Source: Hirudo medicinalis (lineage: Eukaryota > Annelida > Clitellata > Hirudinida > Hirudinidae). From it: a DNA stretch of 64,000 bases. Under the pieces are notes generated by a model, which saw only the letters and a program-made list of their open reading frames with translations, ran no database searches and had not been told where the DNA came from. How positions within the stretch are numbered: the stretch's first letter is position 1; each line of letters starts with the position of its first letter. Of this stretch, positions 12,956 through 23,394 are shown piece after piece. The translations under genes and the position numbers were made by a program. The stretch covers positions 133,581 to 197,580 of the forward strand of contig MPNW01000344.1 of NCBI GenBank assembly GCA_011800805.1. Direction: 5' to 3'.

Positions 12956-13252
12956 AAATGTACTTCATTTATATAGCGCCAAATGCATAGCGTCAGAGGC
13001 GCTTCTTGTCAACCATTTATACAGCGCTCCTTCCCAAGGGCGCTTGCGGCAGTGCAGGCTGGGTTTCGAACACGACACATTACGANATATAGCGCCAAAT
13101 GCATAGCGTCAGAGGCGCTTCTTGTCAACCATTTATACAGCGCTCCTTCCCAAGGGCGCTTGCGGCAGTGCAGGCTGGGTTTCGAACACGACACATTACG
13201 ACTGTTGCCATTATCGCCGTATGCAGGAACGTAACCCATTCAGCCAACCTGC
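12956..13252 (-). mobile_element. tRNA-derived SINE (family A), part duplicated by an assembly join
   Basis: On the minus strand it starts gtgcaggttggctgaatggg, which holds an A-box-like TGGCTGAATGG. A B-box-like GTGTTCGAAACCC follows, then a body ending tggcgctatataaatgaagt. The first seven bases (gtgcagg) and the bases after the B box (cctgcac) are perfectly complementary, as in a tRNA acceptor stem. Related copies lie at 21440, 28785, 50995 and 59873. The internal 115 bp occurs twice around an N. Confidence 0.85.
12971..13201. repeat. Exact 115-bp direct duplication around an N
   Basis: Bases 12971-13085 and 13087-13201 are identical and separated by the N at 13086. This is most simply two contig ends that overlap but were not merged, rather than a real tandem duplication. 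Confidence 0.85.
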
Positions 13253-13261
13253 ACGCCATAA

Positions 13262-13318
13262 CGATAATAATACTGATGATAACGACGACGATGATGATGA
13301 TGATGACTACGACTACTC
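13262..13318. repeat. GAT/GAC microsatellite
   Basis: Run of gatgatgatgatgatgac-type units directly after the SINE head. Confidence 0.85.
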
Positions 13319-13739
13319 AAGTGTAGAAACTATCTTTAGTCAAGGCAAGACAAGATCTACAATGATTCAAAATAGACTTCAGTTTGTAATAATTGCGTCA
13401 TCTGAAAAATATTCCTCTTTGAATTTATATTATTTGCTGAAGATACTAATCTCACTGTTACTGATGACAACTTAAGGGACCTATTTAAGAATATTAATTA
13501 TGAAATGGACATTCTGTTCAACTGGTTTTTTGCATATATGTTATCAATCAACTTGAAAAAACAAACAAACTACATTTTATTAATCTTACTATTAAATTCT
13601 TAATATTTACCAACTAAATATATTTCAAATAGGCTTGTTTATATATAAATATTCCCATAACATGTTGCTTGCGTTCTTTGATGGCTACTTTAAACATGTA
13701 TGTGACTTACATTCTTATAAATTACTTATTACCAATAGC

Positions 13740-13905
13740 TTTTGTTCAGATCCGGCACGGACAACTTTGAAATCATTCTCCATCAAATGCTCAGCTCCTC
13801 GGATTTATCATAATATACCGATTGGAATTAAGTCATCCACCTCAGTCTCAACTTTCAAAAGCCTACATATATCAATCACATTTACTCACCGCATAATATT
13901 TATTC
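13740..13905 (+). pseudogene. CR1-like LINE reverse transcriptase, C-terminal scrap
   Basis: Translation gives SIKCSAPRIYHNIPIGIK followed by STSVSTFKS, resembling the tail of non-LTR reverse transcriptases (pattern GPxxWNxLP then SxxxFK). It is short and isolated, hence modest confidence. Confidence 0.45.
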
Positions 13906-14104
13906 ATTGAATTATTTCTGCAAATGCCACCACAACTTTTTTATTTTCACATTTATTTGTACTAATTGTACTATTTGTATTAATTGCATAATATAAAAAG
14001 TTATGTAGCTTCTATATGGGTGGCCCAACTAGCCGGAACTTTGGTAGCGACCTTTGAGAGTCATCGAGTTTGTTTTTTGTGTGTGCAAACTCTAATTTTA
14101 GTTT

Positions 14105-14260
14105 ATGTCTTTCGTGCGTAAGATGACATCAAGAAATGAATATATTTTCGAAAAATTGTCGGTTGATGATTTGGTGTCAAAATTTGCCGCTGTTTCTAAT
14201 CGAAGACTCGATTCTGACTGCATATTGATGTCTGAATGTATCTTGTTTATTTTCACGTGA
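14105..14260 (+). CDS. Small open frame of unknown function
   Basis: A 51-codon frame begins MSFVRKMTSRNEYIFEKLS. It looks more protein-like than its surroundings (mixed charged and hydrophobic residues) and could be the start of a spliced or mobile-element gene, since LINE sequence follows at 14345. No domain is recognised and no strong splice donor is evident. It may be chance. Confidence 0.18.
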   Translation: MSFVRKMTSRNEYIFEKLSVDDLVSKFAAVSNRRLDSDCILMSECILFIFT

Positions 14261-14344
14261 AAATCGTTAATTTTAACATTTTAAATTCATTATTATTACT
14301 GTTATATACATTAAACATGGCCGCTGCAGGGGCGCTTTAAAGTG

Positions 14345-14640
14345 TGACTACTCAAGTTAGTGCTTCTTCCAAGGCTGCTCTGGTCATTAACCATCTACGA
14401 GATTGGTTTGTCAGTGGTCGAGGATCTGGAGAGGAAAATTAACCGTTACAACAGAAAATGGCTAGGCCTTCCTCCAGCGCTGTCATCGGTTCCCATCGGA
14501 CCCAGGATATGGAATGCTCTTCCTTCCGACATCAGTTTGACACAACCAATCGAACAACTTAAACCCAAATTAAAAACCTACTTATTTCTCGGACTTACTG
14601 ATTTAAACTTATTTATTACTTATTTGTATTTATAAATAAT
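14345..14640 (+). pseudogene. Non-LTR retrotransposon fragment (reverse transcriptase C-terminal part)
   Basis: The frame contains ERKINRYNRKWLGLPPALS, a motif found after the reverse transcriptase domain in LINE proteins. It jumps directly to PIGPRIWNALPSDIS and KPKLKTYLF, the C-terminal signature of CR1-like elements. The two parts normally lie farther apart, so an internal deletion is likely. The element is 5'-truncated and ends near a TAA at 14633. Confidence 0.65.
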
Positions 14641-16223
14641 TTACATTTTATTTTGTTTTATTTCATATATTGTATCTCTACGTAATGTATTAGTGACTAA
14701 TTGTATGTTATAGTGCCAATACATCCCATTGGGATAGCTGCGCACTTAAAAAATCGGATAAAATATGTTGTGAACTCTATGGATAATAATAAATTTATTA
14801 GTTTGCTTTGAGTCACGGCGAATTTTCGAGTAAGTAACTGTCCAATTATTGAAAAAAAGAAAAAACTGAAAAATCAGTCAAATAAACAAAAATTAATTTT
14901 TGCCATGGTAATACTGGACTTCTCTAATCTATATTTGTAGTTTTACCGGGTACTAAAAAATAATTTAGTGTTGCTTTTTTTTATTAGTCTCGGCGCCTGT
15001 TTGGCACTTTAGCAGCTGATAGAGTTTGTCATTAACCACTTTCTTCTTGCTGACACAAAAGATATGGGTGGCTGGAAACAAGCGTGGACGTCATTTGAAT
15101 GGGGGTAGGTGTTGTCACTAACCCTGAGAGCCAATAGCACTACTTTGAGGCATGTCACTCTGACACATCTTAAAAAAAACTCTTACCGGGGAGATATCAT
15201 TAATATTGATACTTTTAGCTATTCCTAAGCGATTTCCAGTACCTAGATGACTGAAACAATGCCATCTGTCATGTATGTCAAGGACTGCGACAGTAGTTCC
15301 TGTCCATGTCGGAATAACCGGCAACCAGTAAGCTGATATGCTGGCGAAGATAGCCACAATCAGGAATCAAGTGGAGTCAGGGACGTCATTTCAACTTTTT
15401 CACTAAGCCACTGGGTGCAACAAGTTTCTACATCCATGCGCACGATCCAACGCAGGTCAAGGAGGAGCGAGATCCTAATCTCTATATTCCGACTAGGCAA
15501 ATGCACAATGAATGGCAGTCATTCACATGTTTGTTGCATGTAGAAATGGGACTGGCAAACGTCGAACGTCGAACGTCGAACGTGCTCAGACATAATCTCC
15601 TTGAATATCCGGACTTTGAAAATAATGAGATTTTTTGCTGGTCTTTCACATGTTTATTTTATGTAGATCCTTCATTCGACCGTTTTAGAAATTTGGATTT
15701 CAAATAACCCATCTAATGGAAGAAATATTTTCGTTCTTCGGAAAAGCGATGTTATTCGACAGACTGAATTTGCGAAAACGTTCAGAATTCTACAAACTAT
15801 GAGCATTTAGTTTATCTGACATGTTCATTACCTATAAGCTGATCACTTTTTTTTACTATTTTGGTTTAAGCTATAGAATGATAATGCAAACATATTTGTC
15901 CATTAATAATAATTAATATTATTTAACTTATAAGATATATTAATTCACTCTTAAGTTACGATCAATGTAATAAAATGTTGCAAATATTTCAATAGACTAT
16001 GCGAATTATGCGAGGACCATTTTGGAAATAAAAATTCCGTTCATATTTCAGAAATATATATATAAATAAAGATAATAAATATATGAATACAAATTCAGGA
16101 TTAAACGCGCTTGCTAAATAACATTCAGACATCAAATCCCTTCAACCATCGAATCTAAGTCAAGCAATTCTTGTCGAGGTATGCAAAATATCAGATAAGA
16201 AAAAATATATCAATTATTGTGGA
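14641..16223. other. Intergenic; one possible unassigned exon
   Basis: Mostly unrecognised AT-rich DNA. On the minus strand, 15357-15197 reads TGTTVAVLDIHDRWHCF up to a good donor (ccccg|gtaagag). It could be an exon of an unidentified gene, perhaps WD-repeat-like, but no partner exon was found. A short tandem of cgtcgaa (three copies) lies at about 15558-15581. Confidence 0.3.
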
Positions 16224-18663
16224 TCAAGGATCGTACTGCACCAATCCTAAAGAAGCCATTTCAGCTGCAACATCGATAAGTTTCTGAAAATATTTCAGGG
16301 ATTTATTTTTACTCAAAACTCATACATACATACATACATACATAGTATAAAAACTATTCATTTGCCATCAATATTTGATCGTAAGTGAAAATTATATCAA
16401 TTGAACATAGAATTAGCACTTTATTCTGAAACGAATTAATGTAGACGTTCAAATTTTAAGCAGATAAATTGCTTTTAAAATGCCATAAATGTTATATGAA
16501 TAATATTGCTTATATTGGTTGCATGTAAACTCATTATTACTGATATACATATGCATGTTATTACTGATATTATTTATAAGTTGAATTGACAACAATGTTA
16601 TTATGACCTCAGCATATTTGCAATTATTTGTGCGGACAGGTACAGAAATGTTGTGAAAGTGTAATTGAAGATTACAAACACCTTTTATTTTATCATAACT
16701 CCTAAAATATTGAACTGATCAAATCCAGAATTGGAATCAATAAGTCAATAATTTTTATACACTTATGTTGCACAAGTCATTAAGTACTAAAAGTATTTTA
16801 ATTATTAATTAATTATTATTATTTAATTAGTTTAATTTTAAAGTTAATTATTTTGTAATTTGAACGTAAATTGAATTTTTACAAAGTGTCTGTAACCTTT
16901 CATACGGCCTAAATTAGACGTTAGATTGGCTATCGCCATTTGTCCAGTCGAAAAGAGATTTGACAGAGGTGTGTAACATCATAATATTTTATTAGTTCAA
17001 TATTTTAGGAGTTACGCTAAAATTAAGAGGTGCTCATAACCTTCTTTCACGCATTGTATAATGCCAGTAATAGTCTTTAGGCAGAACTTGGTTTATTACA
17101 ATATATGAGTATATCGCAAGCTCAGACTAGATGATTACGACGATAACCGCCCACCTTAACCTTATCAAACCTCAACAGAATGAAAAACATGCCTTTAAAC
17201 CATACTTTTATCCTTACGATAAGAACAGCAAGAATATATTTTCACTTTATCCTCGGTGATCCTGAAGAGTTCGATGATGGGTATTCCTGTTTCACCGTGG
17301 AACAAAGCCCTTGCCATGACCTCTTGACCTTTCAACCTAATGACGTACTCCAACGCTTCGTTTGAGAATGGAACCAGCCATCCATCGGATGCTATTTTTT
17401 GAAAATGCATTGAAATTACAAAATCATGATTATAAATTGCAATTCATTTTATAAATTAACTTTAATTGCGAGAATATAATTCAATAATACCGAGGCAAGA
17501 TTTAATTTTTAATGCGTAATACCAACCCCAGAAGTCAGCTACAATACCTTAGTGTAATTGCATTGGAATAAATATTTAATAATTAAGAGATTCTATTAAT
17601 ATCTCAGGTTATTAATTCTGCATTTGATGATTATTAAATGATGAGACATTGTTAAAACATGAAATGAGTAATTACACTGAAATGGACAGACAGATGCCAA
17701 TTTGCATTCTATGGCTTGAAGAGGGTAATTTGAAAAATTCGGACTGCAAATTAAATTTATGAATTTTATAACATATATGAACAAATAAGTTTAAGTACTA
17801 AAGATGTTAACGATAATAATAATAATAATGATAACGATAACAATAACAATAATAATAATAATAATAAATATTAGTAATAATAATAATAATAACATTACTG
17901 AATGCAACAATTAATTTACTAATCTTATTGCAAGTTTTTGCAAACAAGTGCTTAGCATCCATGAATGCAACTTTAAAGAAGTTTATAGCACATTAAATGT
18001 ATGTAAATTATAGAATATTTCGAGAATTAACGACAATATGCTTAAAAATTAACAATGGCTAACTGAAGTTCCTTCATGTCCTCAACTCTGACCACGTAAC
18101 TGCCTCCATGATCAACTGCTCTGACGTAGAATAGATCCAGTTCTATGTTCATGACTCTCACCCTCTGGAAGTTGCCCTGGATTCTGGCAATGCAGATGGT
18201 ACCAACCTCTTCAATTCAATTTGAGGGAATGTTACAAAAAATAATAGTGGAATATTAATTATACTAAAAATTCTAATAAATCAAATAATTAAGTAATGCA
18301 AAATATAAGCGTTAATGTTATAAAAAGTCAGTTCGAGCCACAAAATGTGGTAGTGGATATTTGAATTCTAAAGCTTCAGTGGGCCTAGCATCATTCGTGA
18401 ATGATTTCACGAGTTTCTAGATAAGTTCGTAAAACAAAAACATACAAAATGTGATTAATAAATATGTGAAAGTTTATTACTTGCTGCAGAAATATTCAAA
18501 CTCAAGTTTCCTTCTTCAACTGTTTCGTACATCACCCTCAGGTTCTCGTTGTAGTTTTCAAATCCAGGAAAGCTTTGGTGAGTCTGTCGTTGCAGGTAAA
18601 AATGGATTGGACTGAGTACTTCACAGACCCTGCACAACTCCAAATCGAAGTAAGCCTGACTTG
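16224..18663 (-). CDS. Tudor-domain protein, 3' end of gene (five exons)
   Basis: Exons are 18663-18481, 18208-18064, 17743-17676, 17391-17246 and 16283-16224, all with GT-AG borders and matching phases, ending in TGA. The translation has the hallmarks of an extended Tudor domain. It shows VCEVLSPIHFYLQRQ at the start, VGTICIARIQGNFQRVRV then LFYVRAVDHGGSYVVRVEDM in the barrel, and YPLQAIECKLASVCP in the linker. A second half follows (LVPFSNEALEYVI, IPIIELFRI), and then a short tail ending VQYDP. Tudor domains bind methylated arginine, typically on Piwi proteins in germline granules, so a TDRD-type role is likely but inferred. Only this last domain is in the part I can assemble; upstream exons should lie beyond 18663 and were not identified. 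Confidence 0.82.
16319..16344. repeat. (CATA)n microsatellite
   Basis: About six catacata units in the last intron of the Tudor gene. Confidence 0.9.
17812..17892. repeat. (AAT)n microsatellite
   Basis: Interrupted ataataat and aacaat run in an intron of the Tudor gene. Confidence 0.9.
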
Positions 18664-19785
18664 CTAAACAGGAAAATCAAGCAGTTAAAAAAGTCAAGAA
18701 ATTAATCCACCTTTGGTAATGGCTCCTACATAATGGTAAGTAGTACACAAACAGTTTCTTACCCCAGGCATGTTACGCAATGAATGTAACAAATTTAGAA
18801 GACTGTTACAACAAATATGTACGTCTAAATCAATTTAAAACTACCGCGAACTTGATTCGCCGAAAGAAATCGCCAAACGAGTGTACACAAATTCGAGCAA
18901 ATTGCCAGCCCACCTTTAAGAAAATTGAAATGTTTTAAAAATTTCGCTTTTCAATGCTATATTTAATCTATTGCATTCTAAATTCGAGCTCAGTTCAAAT
19001 AATAATAATTCTTAAAATTAATTTAAGTAAATGATTTTATTCGTAACAACCATTCAAATAATATTATTCCCGCTAATAATATTACATGTCGTAACAATAT
19101 ACAATTTTGGAATTATGCGATAAAAATATTTAGTGAAACGTGCCTCTTATTATCACAAATGAAAAAATCGAAAATCAGAAAATATTTGATAACTCATCAA
19201 CTATTATATAATCAACTAATATAATCGACAAAAACTTTGTAAGTGCTTATTAGTATTATTTCTTTATTTTAGCATTTATTGTAAATCGCAAAATCTGTCC
19301 AATTTATCTTTAACCTAAATCAAATTTATTAAATTAATTATTCATAATTTATCTAATTATTTAGATACTAAAAATGTTTCGAATCATATTAATCATTTCT
19401 AAAAATTGTAGGTCAATGTTCTTTAACAATTTATTTTTTCAGAATCTTGAACTACCTATTAGAGGTAATATTAACGACTATTACACGCACTTAATCAGTC
19501 ATTTTATTTGAGTAAAACTATTTACTAAATAGTCATTCAGATGTTTTCTCTAATTAGTCACAATTCAACGAGAAATATCATATTGTGATTAGTTATTAAT
19601 GCGGATTTGCGGTAGCATTTCTTTGAACATATTTGCTAGTCGTTAGAAATGTGTGTTTTCCAATATATTAAAGGATAAACAAATGCAACAATTTTTAATT
19701 GAAATTGAACTACATTTAAAATGTTTCAAGCAACTTAAAAATACATAATTTCATCTTATTGGTAATCACTATAGTTATTTTAGTT
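18664..19785. other. No gene recognised
   Basis: AT-rich. Earlier exons of the Tudor gene may be here, but I could not find a segment with both splice signals and Tudor character. Confidence 0.4.
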
Positions 19786-20243
19786 CGCTTTTGTTAGTTA
19801 TAGTCATGATAATTTGGTTTTAGTTTTAAATTTTCATATTTTTAGTTAGTTTTAATTTGTTAGGTTTTAGTTATCATGTTCGAATCAATGGAGCTGCAGA
19901 ACTTGTGAAACTTTGGGTAGGCTAATGGCAATCCATTTCCAACCAGAAACTCAACAAGACAGATGACATTTCTTGTGCTTGCTTCTTTGGCTTGACAATT
20001 AAATACAGCATCTGATCTGGGACTGATTCCTTATCTCTTTACTCTGCGTTCTCCAACTCCTTATAAACTGTACGATGTGGGTTTTTCAAATGTGCCCTGA
20101 GATTTGCAGTGTTATTCTAAGATATCATTTTACTGCAAATAGCATCGTCTGAGCCATTGGTTTTTACGCGGCATTGAGATTTGTTAGAATCTCCATCGTA
20201 CAGAAAATACTTTGTAGAATATAAAATTATCAAACATGCGTTC

Positions 20244-20314
20244 TTATACCAGGAATAGAACCCGGGCTGACAACGTGAAAGGCTGGCATCCTAACCACTA
20301 GACTTTGTCCTTTG
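20244..20314 (-). pseudogene. tRNA-Glu(UUC)-like sequence, probably a SINE head
   Basis: The minus strand reads gtctagtggttaggatgcc, then cctttcac where the anticodon loop would be, then cccgggttctattcctgg. This follows tRNA-Glu from the D arm to the T arm. The acceptor stem does not pair and the B box has a substitution, so it is a pseudogene or SINE head and not a working tRNA. Confidence 0.6.
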
Positions 20315-20315
20315 T

Positions 20316-20400
20316 TTATTAACGTCCTTCACATATATGGATGATTAGGATGGTGCTCCACAACAGGAATCGAATACGTGCTAACCACTACATAAATTTG
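20316..20400 (-). mobile_element. SINE family B copy
   Basis: The minus strand has tagtggttagcacgtattcgattcctgttg and the family tail gagcaccatcctaatcatcc, ending near ggacgttaataaa. The tail is shared with copies at 22676, 33585 and 39905. Confidence 0.65.
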
Positions 20401-21439
20401 GCCCAGTTACGTTTTTTGACGATAACTTTTTATGTACAGAATTTCCATAGGCCATTTTTTCATACAATGTACTGAAACACATTCGATTTACATGCTTATC
20501 AATTTTATTGAACTCAGACAAATATTTCGTGCGAATTCCGAGAAAAACTGGAAATACCCGAATTACGTGTAGGAACAAGAAACACTAGGGAGCACAAATT
20601 TTCATACTTATTAAAATCAAACCTTTAAATTATTGTTTATATGAAAGTCAATAATGTTTTTTATCTCCTTTCTTAATAATTAACTCTTGAACTCTATTTT
20701 ATAATGAAACCAGGAAAGGTTTCAAGCTCTTTTCATCCAGTTTCTTCCAGGTCTTATTCAAAGCATCTTTCAGTTCCTGAGCACTGAAATATTGCTTCCC
20801 ATTGGAGTACACCTCCCCAGCAAGCAGTCTCCTCACGTTTTCAATGGGGTTCAAGTCTGGGGAGCGAGCTGGCCACTTCAGAACCTTCGAATTCCTCTCC
20901 TGGAGAAAGGTTTTTGTCACTCTTGATGTGTGTAGCGGGGCATTGTCATGTTGAAAATGGCTGCATCATCTCCAAATTTGTCACACAGCGGAAAGAGGTA
21001 CTGGTCAAGTGTTTCAACATATTTTAGTGAGTTCTGCTTCACCTCCAAGAAGAAGAGTTTAGATGAACCACGAGAGGAAATGGCAGCCCAGACCATCACT
21101 GAGCCACGTCCGAAATTTCTGATAAAAAATGTTTTTTGGGGCCCTCTGATATCGTGCCAATAATATTTGTAGCCATCTGGATCATCCAAATTCAATTTCT
21201 TTTCATCTGAAAAAATAACAGAGTCCCAGTTCATCTCAGAACTCACCATCCCTTTTGTCCAGTTTAGCCGGATCTTCTTGTGAGCCTCTGAAGTGGTTGG
21301 TGCTGACACTTAACAAACTTCAGGAAACTACTCGTCTTAAGGCAAATGAATACTAACCTCCAAATTTAAGTTATTTTTTAAGTCTCTTGTTGAGCTAAAC
21401 CCCTTGGAAGCTTCGCGGAGGACAACTCGTTTCTAAGTA

Positions 21440-21598
21440 AGTAAGTTTATTTATGTAGCGCCATAAGCGTGAGCGTCAGGGGCGCTTAGACCATTTATAT
21501 AGTGGTGGTGCAAGCTGTGTTTTGAACACGACACGTAACGACTGTTGTTTTACCGTCGTTCGCAGGAACGCTACCCTCTGAGCTAACTTGCACCCCGT
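21440..21598 (-). mobile_element. SINE family A copy inserted in the Tc1 transposase
   Basis: Plus-strand gtagcgccataagcgtgagcg, then gaacacgacacgtaacgactg, then ctgagctaacttgcac match the family seen at 12956. The transposase frame reads up to about residue 65 (GRPQKLSEREKH) on one side and resumes (VVLREASKGFSS) on the other. Confidence 0.8.
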
Positions 21599-21716
21599 GT
21601 TTCTCACGTTCAGAAAGTTTTTGTGGTCTTCCTGGATTAGTTTTTGTTCCATAACTTTCAGGATCATTGAAATAACGTCTTATAAACTTTCTAGATCGAT
21701 TAACCCTCCTAGAAAT

Positions 21717-21951
21717 ATCTGGAATTGACAAATTCAAGTCTTTAATGGCCTTTATTTGTCCTTTTTCGATATCATTAAGTCTCTTTCCAGAACCCATCTA
21801 TAATAACGTAAACTAACAGTACTTACATTACATNATCTGGAATTGACAAATTCAAGTCTTTAATGGCCTTTATTTGTCCTTTTTCGATATCATTAAGTCT
21901 CTTTCCAGAACCCATCTATAATAACGTAAACTAACAGTACTTACATTACAT
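21717..21951. repeat. Exact 117-bp direct duplication around an N
   Basis: Bases 21717-21833 and 21835-21951 are identical, separated by the N at 21834. They cover the start of the Tc1 transposase and its leader. An unmerged contig overlap is the simplest reading. Confidence 0.85.
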
Positions 21952-22669
21952 AAGTGAGTTTTTGAAATGGAACCATTTATATAGAGCCTTATTATAATAA
22001 TCAGCTTTTGTGAGTCCTGTAATAAAAATTATTTCCTGGACAGGAAGAGACACCATGCTCAGCGGCGAAAACCTCGAAAAACAACATCAAAGGCATTTAT
22101 CGATGAAATCCCACTAATATTCAAATTTTACTGCTAAATTTTACTATATATTAATTAAAAATGCGATTTTGTGAATGTTATGAATGATGTTTGGGTCAAA
22201 AATCAGCAGTAATTTAATAGATAACTGTTCAAATTTATGCAAAGCACTGTATATCATGTGGAACTACTATGTAAACCTTACTTTGAGCGGGAAAATGGAA
22301 GTAAAACAATAAAAGTATAGACCCTAGATAGAATAATCTACATAAAATTTTTTAAATTTAATCTCAACAAATTTAATTTTTAGTTTGTAATTTTTTTTTG
22401 TTTATAGTTATTGATCATGTTTTAGTTTTAGTTATGATTTTAGTTTTTTCATTTTTTTAGTTTATTTTTAGTTAGTTTTTTAGGAATTTGTAATAACTTA
22501 GTTTTAATATAGTTTTAGTTAACTATGATATTTTAGTTGTAATATAATATATAAACTATAATATTTTAGTTAACTAGTTTTTTTAGTTCCTCATAACTAA
22601 AATGAGCTACGGCAATCACCCTCCTGATTGGCTAATGCTTAAGCTGAAAGTGCTTATAATTTAAACACC

Positions 22670-22792
22670 GACTTTGGTCTAGTGGTTAAGACTTTCCACC
22701 TCTGGTGGAATCCACAACTGGATTCGAACTCCGTTGCGGGAGCACCGCCCCCGTCATCCAGCTATGTAATAGGACGTTAATAAATAACATCA
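22670..22792 (+). mobile_element. SINE family B copy
   Basis: tggtctagtggttaagac is an A-box-like head, ggattcgaactcc a B-box-like segment, and the tail gcgggagcaccgcccccgtc ends in aggacgttaataaataac. Confidence 0.75.
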
Positions 22793-23067
22793 ACACTGAC
22801 GCTGTTAATATACTTTATTGTTGATGAAATAGTTTTGTTAATTGTTCTAAAACTATGTTAATTGGTTCTGGGGCACTCGGAAGTTGGTGAGAAGTTGTAG
22901 CGAGTAGCTCGTCATGGTGAAGTTGTCGATAGAAACTTTGTTATAGAAAGACTGTAGTAAAGTTCCTTAATTGCTTAAAGTTGACAGTTATATTCAGTTG
23001 TTTATTAAACTATTAACTGTTGTTTCAGTTTATTTCCATAATTTTCAGTAATTGTTAATGTAATAAA

Positions 23068-23145
23068 ATGGCCGAGAAGACCAAATTTTATACTGCTGCT
23101 TTTAAGCTTGATATTGTTTCCAAAGCAACAGAGGAACTCCAGCTC
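23068..23145 (+). pseudogene. pogo/Tigger-type transposase, N-terminal scrap
   Basis: MAEKTKFYTAAFKLDIVSKA matches the start of the DNA-binding helix-turn-helix of pogo/Tigger transposases (pattern SYTxxFKLxVV). The similarity stops after about 26 residues. Confidence 0.5.
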
Positions 23146-23394
23146 AAATCGCAAATCTTGCGTAATTCTGGTCTTGGGCCCTAACTATTATACAGAACCC
23201 ATTATAACTCCATGGCTCTGGCCAGATCTTCTAAAACCACATTGTTTTTCGAAATCTTCAGAACCCATTTTGATAACAACTGGTTATCAAATTTAGCAAT
23301 TGATTACCTTATGACGTATATTCTGAAGTCTACTAACCTAACTTATATACCCGTAATGGTCAGCCAATAAGCCACAAGAATTGGCATATTCGAA

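Larger units (their letters stand above)
20583..22251 (-). mobile_element. Tc1/mariner-type element, inactivated
   Basis: The right end (22226-22251) is a Tc1-like terminal inverted repeat; read outward in, it begins tacagtgctttgcataaatt. A weaker counterpart lies at 20583-20610. Transposase frames on the minus strand run from 21797 (MGSGKRLNDIEKGQIKAI, helix-turn-helix). They continue through VIFSDEKKLNLDDPDGY (first catalytic Asp) and the region of the second Asp to SPDLNPIENV (catalytic Glu). The frame changes near 20953, just before the second catalytic Asp, by what looks like a one-base loss. A SINE also splits the N-terminal part, so the element cannot make transposase. Confidence 0.85.
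19786..22610 (-). mobile_element. Degenerate hAT element carrying nested insertions
   Basis: Both flanks (19790-19880 and 22370-22605) are full of agttttagtta-type motifs, a subterminal pattern common in Ac-like hAT elements. Inside, on the minus strand, 20170-20035 encodes a BED zinc-finger remnant (NTANLRAHLKNPHRTVYKEL) broken by a stop. Further on, FLVGNGLPLAYPKFHKF resembles the hAT N-terminal region. The catalytic core is missing. SINE pieces and a Tc1-like element interrupt it. Boundaries are approximate. Confidence 0.6.

Noticed and set aside
13262..13318. CRISPR-like or structured array
   Set aside because: It is simple trinucleotide repeat without spacers; no CRISPR array is present in the window.
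12983..13475. Overlapping frames with repeated HSVRGASCQPF-like text
   Set aside because: They translate the SINE and its assembly-duplicated copy.
22670..22745. tRNA gene
   Set aside because: A- and B-box-like motifs are present but arms do not pair and the sequence continues into a SINE tail found at other sites.
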